This document shows positions 48,827 to 58,960 of a stretch of DNA of 64,000 nt, one piece after another (within the stretch, counting starts at the first letter, position 1; each line of letters begins with the position of its first letter). The DNA is from Haematobia irritans. Taxonomy: Eukaryota; Arthropoda; Insecta; Diptera; Muscidae. A program made the translations under genes and the position numbers. The notes beneath the pieces were generated by a model, which was not told the origin of the DNA, searched no databases, and saw nothing but the letters and a program-made list of their open reading frames with translations. The DNA is taken from positions 21,862,622 to 21,926,621 of the forward strand of contig NC_134398.1 of the NCBI RefSeq assembly GCF_050003625.1. Reading direction: 5' to 3'.

Positions 48827-49639
48827 ATGGCCAAATTGTGGATTTTGTCGATTTTTGCTCTAGCTGCTCTTGCCCAGGTATGAACATTTGGAGACATCCA
48901 CCCACCTATGGAGACTATATTTTTTTGTTTTTATCCTCCCCCCAATTAGGTTTCATTGGCTTTGGATTTGGGTGAAGCCTTGAATATGAATATTCGCGAT
49001 CAATTGCGTTTATACGATACCTTTGCCAAGGATCCTGATGCAGCCAAATACAGCGAGGACCTCAAAAAGCTGATCGAAATCACTGAGGGTGCTTTGAAAA
49101 CTGAATCGGTGGAGGAGAAAGAGAAAATCCTCAATACCATTGATAAGAATTTCAATGAGGAATTCAACAAATGGATTGGTACCAATTTGGAACATGCCCA
49201 AGTCGATGAAGATATTCGTGATGCTATTGGTTTCTACAAGGGCCTCTTGCCTCAAGCTGCTGCCCATGCGGATGAGGTGAAAAAGACCATTACCACCTTG
49301 GAGAATTTATTGCAGGACAGCAATTTGAAAGAAAAAGAAGATAAATTCTTGGGTCTTACCAAAACTTTCTCACCTGAATTTGATGCTTTCTTGAAAGAAA
49401 ACTCCTTGCCAGCCATCACTGAAGCTTTGAAGAGAACAAGCGAATTTTTCACCAATGTTTTGGCCTTAAAAGAAGGAAAATTCGAAAAGGAAATTGAAGA
49501 ATTGAAGGCTATGACTGTAGCTGCTATGGCCGAGTCTGTAGGCGTAGAGGAGAAAAATAGAATTTTGAATGATGTCACTCAAACTCCCAACAAGGAATTG
49601 AATGAATATTTGGCCAAGAAGAATATCGAATTGGCCTAA
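48827..49639 (+). CDS. secreted, cysteine-free, three-repeat helical protein (paralogue A)
   Basis: Exon 1 is 48827-48877 (MAKLWILSIFALAALAQ); a 72-base intron (GTATGA...TTAG) follows in phase 0; exon 2 is 48950-49639. The product has 246 residues. Residues 1 to about 21 form a signal peptide, so it is secreted. The mature part has no cysteine and looks almost wholly helical and charged. I see three homologous units, about residues 32-100, 106-170 and 173-244. Each starts with I-x-(D/E)-(Q/A)-(L/I), then a charged helix, an EEKEKIL/KEKEDKF/EEKNRIL block, and N-x-E-F-N-K-W / P-E-F-D-A-F / N-K-E-L-N-E-Y. TATA box and poly(A) signal flank it closely. The gene at 55574 is a paralogue with the same intron position. 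The function is unknown to me; abundant secretion into saliva, gut or haemolymph is an inference from the promoter and composition only. Confidence 0.93.
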
Positions 49640-49673
49640 ATGATTTTTGTATGTTTGGACTCAGTATTTTGTT

Positions 49674-49679
49674 AATAAA
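49674..49679 (+). terminator. poly(A) signal AATAAA of the 48827 gene
   Basis: AATAAA lies 35 bases after the stop codon, giving a very short 3'UTR. Confidence 0.75.
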
Positions 49680-49844
49680 TTATATTTTAAATTAAGTGAA
49701 ACAAAAATCGAAATTAATTTTAAAGAGTCTCCTGCAGAGGAAATATGGGCCTGCTCTTAATTATATCTCCGGAAACAGTGTGATTATATTTAGAATGTTA
49801 GAGATGTGCAATGGTGGAAAATCATGGAATACTGGGTCTAGAGT

Positions 49845-50149
49845 TCACCATGGCATGGTACAATGGTTAGCATACCCGCCTTGCATACATATGGTCGTGG
49901 GTTTAACCCCAGTTTCGACCGAACACCAACAAGTTTTTTAGCTGTGGATTATCCCCTCACAGTAGTGCTTGTGGCATTTCTGATTGTTTTAAAGCTTCTT
50001 CGTAATGTGGAACGCCGTTCAGACTCGGCTATAATAAATAGGTCCCTTGTCATTGAGCCAAACTGTGATAAGAGAGAAGTTCACTACTGTGGTGGTATTA
50101 CAAAGGACTGAATAGTCTAAAATATTGGGCTGCCACAATACCTAACCTA
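49845..50149 (+). mobile_element. tRNA-derived SINE, old copy
   Basis: Diverged head (CATGGTACAATGGTTAGCAT), mutated B box (GGTTTAACCCC), the common body and a reduced CCTAACCTAA tail. It lies about 170 bp downstream of the poly(A) signal of the 48827 gene. Confidence 0.85.
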
Positions 50150-50325
50150 AGCGATCCAACTACATCGCTCTTTTGTGCGCCACACAGAAAAGATATCACC
50201 AAAGTTTTTCCAATTAAAATGTTAAGTAAATGGTAAAAAATATTCAATTAAAAATTTAATTGGTTCAACAATTTATTTGATTGAAACAAAAAACAATCAC
50301 AATAATTAATTGTATCAATTAATTG

Positions 50326-50507
50326 TTTAATTGAATTTTGTGATTGGGTATTTTTGGGGACGAAAGCGTCCAAACTTGGGGACAAGAGCCAGAAAAATAC
50401 TGGCAACACTGAGTGGTACAACGGTAACACTCCCAGGTTTTCCAACTATAGAAAATGTCCTTGCATATTTTCAGGCGTTTCAGGCGAGATCATACAAAAA
50501 TGTATAC
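50326..50507 (+). repeat. dispersed repeat, SINE-free version of the inverted-repeat arm
   Basis: GGGGACGAAAGCGTCCAAAC, GGGGACAAGAGCCAGAAAAA and TACTGGCAACACTGAGTGG run on without interruption, whereas in the arm at 51600-51960 a SINE lies between GACAAGAAC and GAAAATAC. It therefore represents the empty site. Confidence 0.75.
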
Positions 50508-51560
50508 ACTATTTTGTCAAAATTTTATTTCTATAGGGAATTTTTTCAAAAATTTTATTTCTATAGAAAATTTTGTCAAAATTTTATTTCCATAGCAAAT
50601 TTTCTCAAAATTTTATTTTTATAGAAAATTTGTAAAAGTTTTATTTTTATAGAAAATTTGTCAAAATTTTATATCTATAGGAAATTTTCTCAACACTTTA
50701 TTTCTATAGAAAATTCGTCAAAATTTTATTTCTATATAAAATTTTTTACTGGCAACACTGAGTGGTACAACGGAAACACTCTAAGGTTTCCCAACTATAT
50801 TAAATGTCCTTGCATATTTTCAGGCGAGATCATATAAAAACGTTTACACTATTTTGTCAAAATTTTCTCAAAAATTTTATTTCTATAGAAAATTTTGTCA
50901 AAATTTTATTTCCATAGAAAATTTTCTCAAAACTTTATTTTTATAGAAAATTTTTTCACAGTTTTATTTCTATAGAAAATTTTGTAAAAATTTTATTTCT
51001 ATAGAAAATTTTGTCAAAATTTTATTTCCATAGAAAATTTTGACAAAATTTTATTTCTAGAGAAAATTTTATCAAAATTATATTTCTATAGAAAATGTTG
51101 TCAAAATTTTATTGCTAAAGAAAATTTTTGTCAAAATTTTATTTTTTTATTTTTATAGAAAATTGTATCAAAACTTTATTTCTGTATAAAATTTTGTCAA
51201 AATGTTATTTCTATAGAAAATTTTGTCAAAATTTTTATTTCTATAGAGAATTTGGTCAAAATTTTATTTCTATAGAAAATTTTCAGGCGAGATCATATAA
51301 AAACGTTTACACTATTTTGTCAAAATTTTCTCAAAAATTTTATTTCTATAGAAAATTTTGTCAAAATTTTATTTCCATAGAAAATTTTCTCAAAACTTTA
51401 TTTTTATAGAAAATTTGTCACAGTTTTATTTCTATAGAAAATTTTGTAAAAATTTTATTTCTATAGAAAATTTTGTAAAAATTTTATTTCTATAGAAAAT
51501 TTTCTCAAAATTTTATTTCTAAAGGAAATTTTCTCAAAATCTTATTTCTATAGAACAATT
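50508..51560 (+). repeat. 29-bp AT satellite with embedded CAGGCGAGATCATA unit
   Basis: Forward satellite. The phrase CAGGCGAGATCATATAAAAA plus CGTTTACACTATTTTGTC occurs near 50470 (variant), 50820 and 51287, each time leading into the same satellite variants. A segment of about 470 bp was thus duplicated together with a piece of the arm-type repeat. Confidence 0.88.
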
Positions 51561-52243
51561 TTTATTGGGGATTATTCTGAGGAACCTTAATTTTAATTGG
51601 GGGTTTTGGGGGCCGAAAGCGTCCTAGCTTGGCGACAAGAACTTCTCCCTTATCACTGAGTGCTGCCCGATTCTGTGTTAAGCTCAATAACAAGGGACTT
51701 CCTTTTTACAGCCGAGTCCGAACGACATTCCCTATTGCATTGAAACCATTTAGAGAAGCTTTGACACACTAAGAAATGTCACCAGCATTACTGAGATGGG
51801 ATAATCCACCGCTGAAAAACTTTTTGGTGTTCGGTCGAAACTGGATTTGAACCCACGAACCTGTGTATGCATGACGGGCATGCTAACCATTGCACGAAAA
51901 TACTAGCAACACTGTGTGGCACAACGGCAACACTACAATGTTTTCCAACTATAAAAATTTTCCTTGCCTATTTTCAGGCGTTAGTAAAAAGGAAATGTGC
52001 TCAAAATTATATTATTGACATGTAAATTCGATTATATGTGAAGGCACTGATAGATCTATAATTTTAGTTGGTTCCAAAACTTTTACACTAAAAAAAGTGC
52101 AAAAGTGGCATAGCATGACAAAAACGTGGTACAAAAAATAAAAAAAAATATGGCACAAATGCTTGAACAGAATACCAAAAACCTATGGTGGCACATCGGC
52201 AACACTGGTGGTGGATATAATATTTCGTGAATTGGAGCAAAGA
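51553..52243 (-). repeat. right arm of the ~0.65-kb inverted repeat
   Basis: Reverse complement of 46498-47150 with moderate divergence. The outer edge is GTGAATTGGAGC and the inner edge is near TTTATTGGGGATTATTCTGA. It contains a SINE at the same position as the left arm. Confidence 0.8.
51640..51896 (-). mobile_element. tRNA-derived SINE, truncated at both ends
   Basis: Minus-strand SINE with body motifs (GTTTTTCAGCGGTGGATTAT, TCCGAACGACATTCCC on the plus strand). Head and tail are truncated at about the same points as the copy at 46855-47069, although the tail side keeps slightly more of the body. Confidence 0.85.
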
Positions 52244-52954
52244 GCATATAAAATGCTAATTCCAATTTTAAATTTTATTTGTTGTCAACAATCACAGGGG
52301 AATTTCGATTTAATATCACTATTATTTGGTGACTAAAGCATTTTGATTTTATAGAAAAATACTGGGAACAAAAAATACGTTGGAGTTTTCTACATTTATT
52401 TGTAAATGTAATTAAATATGTTCATAACACAAACCTCTCTCTCCATTTTATATATTTATTCTATTTTTCCACTGTTGAAATTTCGTTTGTTCTTCTTGGG
52501 TTTTGGTGTAAATTAATTTTTATACGTGTTAGAAAATTTAAATAAACTTCACAAATAATTTTTGGAAAAAATGTTTGATTTTCACCTCACGTACTACATT
52601 CCTGGCTTTTGTCAACATTCAATCACATGTATCATCTATCTTTGGATTCTTGTTAACTTCATATCAAGATTCATGTCTAGAAATTACTGAGTCATTTTCT
52701 CAGGTTATTGCATGTCCGTCGCATTATAACAAAAATACAACAATCTAGACAATGCGATAAACGAAAATATATAATTTTGTGTGAGACGTCATCGCCTTGT
52801 TTAAATGACTTTCATATTGCTTACCAATTATTAAGTAACTGACAAATATGGCAAATTTTAGCATTAAGTAATCGAATCAAACTAATAACCTGTGAATTTG
52901 TTTAAGTTAAAACCAGATTGCCAACGACCATTATCAACAAACCTGATAATATAA
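52244..52954. other. unique stretch without recognised gene
   Basis: No gene or repeat recognised. Near its end AGATTGCCAACGACC faintly resembles the GGTTGCCA ends seen beside other satellite arrays. Confidence 0.4.
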
Positions 52955-55220
52955 AATTTTTATCCTATAGAGAATTTTGTCAACATTTTATTTCTATAGA
53001 AAATTTTATCAAAATTCTATTACTATAGAAAACTTTGTCAAAATTTATTGCTGTAGGAAATTTTGTAAACATTTTATTTCTATAGAAAATGTTATCAAAA
53101 TTGTATTTCTATAAGAAATATTGTCAAAATTTTATTTTTCTAAAAGATTTTGTCAAAATTTTATTTCTATAGAAAATTTTGTCAAAATTTCATTTATATA
53201 GAAAATTTTGTCAACATTTCATTTCTATAGAAAATTTTGTCAACATTTTATTTCTATATAACATTTTGTCAAAACTCTATTTCAATAAAAAAATTTTTGT
53301 CAAAATTTTATTTCTATAGAAAATTTTGTCAAAATTTTATTTCTATTGAAAATTTTGTCAACATTTTATTGCTATAGAAAATTTTGTCAAAATGTTAGTT
53401 TTAGAGAAAATTTCGTCAAATTATATATTTCTATAGAAAATTTTGTCAAAATTTTAATTTTATAGAAAATTTTGTCAAAATTTTATTTCTATAGAAAATT
53501 TTCCCAAAATGTTACTTCTATAGAAAATTTTGTCAAAATTTTATTTCCATAGAAAAATTTGTCAAAATTTTATTTCTCTAGAAAATTTTATAAAACTTTA
53601 ATTTCTATAGAAAATTTTGTCAAAATTTTATTTGTCTAGAAAATTTTGTCAAAATTTTATTTCTATAGAAAATTTTGTCAAAATTTTATTCCTCTAGAAA
53701 TTTTTTTCAAAATTTTATTTCTCTAGCAAATTTTTTCAAAATTTTGTTTCTATAGAGAATTTTTTCAAAATTTTATTTCTATAGAAAATTTTATCAAAAT
53801 TTTATATAGAAAATTTTTGTCAAAATTTATTTCTATATAAAAAATATTTTTCTCAAAATTTTATTTCTAAAGAAAATTTTTGTCCAAATGTTATTTCTAT
53901 AGAAAATTTTGGCAAAATTTTATTTTTATAGAAAATTTTGTCAAAATTTTTATTTTTATAGAAAATATTGTCAAAATTTTTATTTCTATAGAAATTTTTG
54001 TAAAAATTTTATTTTTATGGAACATTTTTTCAAGATTTTTATTTCTATAGCAATTTTTGTCAAAATTTTATTTCTTTAGGGAATTTTGACAAAATTTTAT
54101 TTCTTTAGAAAAATTTGTAATTTTTTTTTGTTATAGAAAATGTTGGCAAAATTTTATTTCTATAGAAAATTTTGTCAAAATTTTATATCTATAGAAAATT
54201 TTGTCAAATATTTTTTTCTATAGAAAATTTTTGTCAAAATTTTATTTTTATAGAAAATTTTATCAAAATGTTATTTCTATAGAAATTTTTGTCAACATTT
54301 TTATTTCTATAGAAAATTTTGTCAAAATTTCATTTCTATAAAAAAAAATTTGTCCAAATTTTATTTCTATAGAAAATTTTATTTTGTAGAAAATTATGTC
54401 AACATTTTATTTCTATAGACAATTTATGTCAAAATTTTATAGAAAATTTTTCAAAATTGTATTTCTAGCGAAAATTTTCTCAAAAGTTTTTTTTTTGTTT
54501 TTGTTTTTTTTTTTTTTTATAGAAAATTGTGTCCAAATTTTATTTCTATAGAAAATTTCGTCAATTGTTTTTCTATAGAAAATTTTGTAAGAATTTGATT
54601 TCTACAGAAGATTGTGTCAAAAAGTTATTGGTATAGAAAATTTTGTCAAAATTTTATTTCGATAGGAAATTTAAAAAAAAAAATTCTATTTTTATCGATA
54701 ATTTTAACAAATTCTATTTCTATTGAAAATTTTGTCAAAATTTTATTTCTTTAGGAAATTTTGTCAAATTTCTATTTCTATAGAAAATTTTCCATAGAAA
54801 ATTTTGTCAAAATTTTATTTTTATAGAAAATTTTGTCAAAATTTTATATGTATAGAAAATTTTTGTCAAAATTTTATTTCTATAGAAAATTTTGTCTAAA
54901 TTTTATTTCCATAGAAAAATTTGTCAAAATTTTATTTCTCTAGAAAATTTTGTAAAAATTTAATTTCTATTGAAAATTTTGTAAAAATTTTATTTGTATA
55001 GAAAATTTTGTCAATATTTTATTTTTCTAGAAAATTTTGTCAAAATTTTATTTCTATAGAAAATTTTGTCAAAATTTTATTCCTCTAGAAATTTTTTTCA
55101 AAATTTTATTTCTCTAGAAAATTTTGTCAAAATTTTGTTTCTATAGAGATTTTTTTCAAAATTTTATTTCTATAGAAAATTTTGTCAAAATTTTGTCAAT
55201 TTTATTTGTATAGAAAATTA
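52955..55220 (+). repeat. 29-bp AT satellite array (2.3 kb)
   Basis: Forward units. A segment around 53510-53810 recurs at 54880-55180, recognisable by TTTATTCCTCTAGAAATTTT, an internal duplication with an offset of about 1.37 kb. It ends about 250 bp before the TATA box of the next gene. Confidence 0.92.
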
Positions 55221-55472
55221 TAAATTGAATTGCAAGGGCACTGTGATGTGATAATTTCTAAAGTAGGAAAGAATGAAAAGCTTTCTCTGGGTGTAAATTT
55301 TAGAACAAATCGATTATCTTTAAAATACAAAATGTCGTACTTTCCAATTTGTTATCATCCCAAGTTATATCTCAATTTCTCATCTTTATCGGAATTCCCT
55401 ACTTCAATGAAAAGTGTGGAAAATCTACGTAATCACAATTGAAGTTTGTCCCTTAGAACTTTTTAACGATCA

Positions 55473-55479
55473 TATAAAA
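55473..55479 (+). promoter_or_regulatory. TATA box of the 55574 gene
   Basis: TATAAAA lies about 30 bases before TTGTCACG, a possible initiator, and 101 bases before the start codon. Confidence 0.7.
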
Positions 55480-55573
55480 CCTCCCGCAGAATGATATTGT
55501 CACGCAAAGTATCTGGCAATTTGACACTGATTAGAACACATTTTTTTAAATTAAGCTAAAAAAGTTAAATAAA

Positions 55574-56412
55574 ATGAAATACATTTTACAATTTATTACA
55601 TTACTAACATGTATTCAACTTAAAATGGTAAGAGGTAACTGAAAAGGAATTTTTAAAATAAAAATCCTATAATTGGCACAAAATCTCTTTAGCTACTAGC
55701 AAATCCTGTGGATACATCCGAAGCTACTTTAGAGCATACTGATAGCCGCTTGAAACATTTCATACAACGTTTGGATATTATGGCAAAACATTTCGAATCG
55801 AAATATTTGCCAGAACTACAACAACTGAAAGCCACCTTTGAAAATTCCCTAAACAACAATACACTGAAAGATAAACTCCTACTGTTGGAAAGCTATGGGG
55901 ATAAATTAAATATGGACTTTTTGGATTATTTCCACACAGAACTGGATAGACAATATATAAATGAAGATATACAATTGGTGCGTTGGTATGTCCTGGAAAT
56001 TTTACCAGACCTAAGTGGCCAACTAGCCGATGAGGCTAAAAAATTCTCCGAAAAAATTTCTCAAGCTTTGACGGAAGAAAATTTAGATAGAAAACTTGAT
56101 TTGTACAATGAAGCATCTGAATCGGATGCATTATGGGATTATTTGAATGATAGCCCCGAACCTGAACCCGTTTTAAATGTCCACTTGAAATTCTATCAAG
56201 ATTGCCTTAATTATTTACTGACCCAAGGACTCTTTGATCAATATGAGAAGGAAATTCGCAACTATTTGCAGCAAGTGAATGAGGCGTTAAGTAAATCCGA
56301 TTATAGAGAAAAACTAAAAGTTGTTGAATTATTCGATGATGCCTCGACAAAATTGGGAAGTTTTTTACATGAAAAAGTGATTGCATTTGAAATTCATAAA
56401 TTTGGTCAATGA
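55574..56412 (+). CDS. secreted three-repeat helical protein (paralogue B)
   Basis: Exon 1 is 55574-55627 (MKYILQFITLLTCIQLKM); a 65-base intron (GTAAGA...TTTAG) in phase 0; exon 2 is 55693-56412. It has 257 residues with a signal peptide of about 22. The mature part holds one cysteine (YQDCLNYLL, residue 189). Three repeats are seen at about 36-102, 110-172 and 178-247, with the helix blocks LPELQQLKATFENSL / ADEAKKFSEKISQAL / EKEIRNYLQQVNEAL, each followed by a K/R-E/D-K-L type block and an aromatic-rich end (DYF, DYL, SFL). They align unit by unit with the 48827 protein: INEDIQ with VDEDIR, ILPDLSGQLADEAKK with LLPQAAAHADEVKK, YEKEI with FEKEI. Same exon layout, so a tandem duplicate 6.7 kb away on the same strand, strongly diverged. 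The function is not recognised. The poly(A) signal AATAAA (56412-56417) overlaps the stop codon. Confidence 0.92.
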
Positions 56413-56417
56413 ATAAA
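56412..56417 (+). terminator. poly(A) signal overlapping the stop codon
   Basis: TGA at 56410-56412 shares its A with AATAAA. A 3'UTR of only about 15-30 bases is implied if this signal is used; none better is seen within 100 bases. Confidence 0.55.
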
Positions 56418-56577
56418 TTTTTGAAAATTTCGGAAGTATAACATTTGGTTTCGATAAACGTGGAAAAGTGGATTTTTTAGTGAAAAACATTATGAAAAGT
56501 AAGCTTTATTCTATGAAGAAGAACTGGGTAAGGTGGTGAGGTGAAAAATTGCTTACCAACAGTACTTGTGTAATAAC

Positions 56578-58870
56578 CACGGTTGCCATTCGTGCCAAAA
56601 AGTAATCTGTCTAAATTTGAAGAAAATTTTATTTAAATAGAAAATTTGCTCAAAAGTTTATTTTTAAAGGAAATTTTCTCAAAAATTTAATTCTATAGAA
56701 AATTTTCTCAACAATTTCTTTTATAGCAAATTTTCTCAATAATTTAATTCTATTGAAAAATTTCTCAAAATTTAATTATATAGAAAATTTTGTCAAAATT
56801 TTATTTCTATAGAAAATTTTGTCAAAATTTTATTTCTATACAAAATTTTTTATAAATTTTATTTCTAAAGCAATTTTTTAAAAAAAAAATTTCTATAGAA
56901 AATTTCTCAAAAATGTATTTCTATTGGAAATTTTTTCAAAATGTTATATCAAAATTTTATTTCTATAAGAAATTTTCTAAAAATCTATTGAAAAAGGTTC
57001 TTAAAATATAGTTTCTTGAGGAAAATTTCTTAAAATTTTATTTGTATTAAAAATTTTCTCAAAACTTTATTTCTATAACAATTTTTCTCAAAATTTTATT
57101 TCTACCAACAGTACTTATATAATAACCACGGTTGCCATTCGTGCCAAAAAGTAATCTATCTAAATTTGAATAAAATTTTATTTCAATAGAAAATGTTCTG
57201 AAGAGTTTATTTTTAAAGGAAATTTTCTCAAAAATGTATTTCTATAGAAAATTTTCTAAACAATTTCTTTTATAGGAAATTTTCTCAATAATTTAATTCT
57301 ATTGAAAAATTTCTCAAAATTTAAATCTGTAGAAAATTTTGTCAAAATTTTATTCCTATAGGTTAGGTTAGGTTAGGTGGCAGCCCGATGTATCAGGCTC
57401 ACTTAGACTATTCAGTCCATTGTGATACCACATTGGTGAACTTCTCTCTTATCACTGAGTGCTGCCCGATTCCATGTTAAGCTCAATGACAAGGGACCTC
57501 CTTTTTATAGCCGAGTCCGAACGGCGTTACACATTGCAGTGAAACCACTTTATTCCTATAGGAAATTTTTCAAAACTTTATTTCTATAGAAAAATTTCTC
57601 TAAATTTTATTTCTAAAGCAATTTTTAAAAAATTTTTTTTCTATAGAAAAATTCTCAAAAATGTATTTCTATTGGAAATTTTTTCAAAATATTATGTAAT
57701 TTCTAGAAATTATCTCTATCGAAAATTTCCTCAAAATTTCATTTCTATAAGAAATTTTCTCAAAAATGTATTTCTATTGAAAATTTTCTTAAAACATAGT
57801 TTCTTGTGGAAATTTTCTTAAAATTTTATTTGTATTCAAAATTTTCGCAAATTAAATTTTGAGAAAAATTGTTATAGAAATAACGTCTATAACACTTGTT
57901 CTCAAAATTTTATTTCTACGAAAAACTTTGTTAAATTTTATTTCTATAGAAAATTTTGTCACAATTTTATTTCTAGAGAAATTTTTTTCCAAACTGTTAT
58001 TCCTCTAGAAAATTTTCCCTTCTTTATTTTTTCTTTGGACAATATTCTCAAAATTTTATTTCTATTGAAAATTTTTTAGAAATTTGTTTTTATTGAAATT
58101 TTTCTCAAAAATTTATTTCTATAGAAAATTTTATTTCCATAAAAAAAAACTTTCTTAAAATTTTATTTCTTTTGAAAAAATTTTCAATTTTTTTCTATTG
58201 AAAATGTTCTTAAAATTTCTATCCAAAATTCTAAAAAAATTATTTCTATAGAAAATTATCTCAAAATTTTATTTCTATTGAAAATTTTGTAAAAATTTAT
58301 TTTTATTGAAAATTTTCTCAAAAATTTATTTCTATAGAAAAATTTATTTCCATAAAAAAATTTCTTAAAATTTTATTTCATTTGAAAAATTTTTCAATTT
58401 TTTCTTCTATTGAAAATTTTTTTAAAATTTTACTCCTATAGAAAATTTTTTAAAAATTTTATTTCTCTAGAATATTTTGTCAAAATTTTATTCCTATTAA
58501 AGATGTTTTCAAAATTTTATTTCTATAGAAAATGTTCTCAAAATTTTGTTTCCATGAAAAATGTTCTCAAAATTTTGTTTCCGTAAAAAATGTTCTCAAA
58601 GTTGTTTTTCTATAGTAAATTTTCTAAAAAATTTATATTTATTGAAAATTTTCTCAAAATTTTATTTCTATAATAATTTCTGCAAAATTTTTTCCTATTG
58701 AAGATTTGTTGAAAATTTTATTTATGTAGAAATTTTCTCAAAATTTTATTTCATTTGAAAATTTTCTCAAAATTTTATTTCTATTGAAAATATTCTAAAA
58801 ATTTTATTTCTATAGCAAATTTTCTCAAAGTTTTAATTCTATAGAAAGTTTTCTCAACATTTTTTTATTG
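56578..58870 (+). repeat. 29-bp AT satellite led by CACGGTTGCCA, with 549-bp duplication
   Basis: CACGGTTGCCATTCGTGCCA at 56578 introduces satellite. The whole lead-in, including ACCAACAGTACTT from the gene flank, recurs at 57104-57150, 549 bp later. Most units here use TTTTCTCAAAA in place of TTTTGTCAAAA, a distinct subfamily. No closing inverted repeat is found. Confidence 0.88.
57363..57548 (-). mobile_element. tRNA-derived SINE, 5'-truncated, in satellite, with TSD
   Basis: Minus orientation with tail GGTTAGGTTAGGTTAGGTGG. TTTATTCCTATAGG occurs at 57349-57362 and again at 57549-57562, a 14-base target duplication derived from a satellite unit. The SINE is recent relative to this array. 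Confidence 0.92.
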
Positions 58871-58960
58871 TACTAACCCATGCGAGCGCCTGAGTTCACC
58901 GATGTAGCTAAAACTTTACATCTTGGATTGGTTGCTCCCCGCTCGTACCCATCGAACATT

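Noticed and set aside
49252..49578. Minus-strand open frames opposite the 48827 gene
   Set aside because: Shadows of the real coding strand; no promoter or splice sites on the minus strand.
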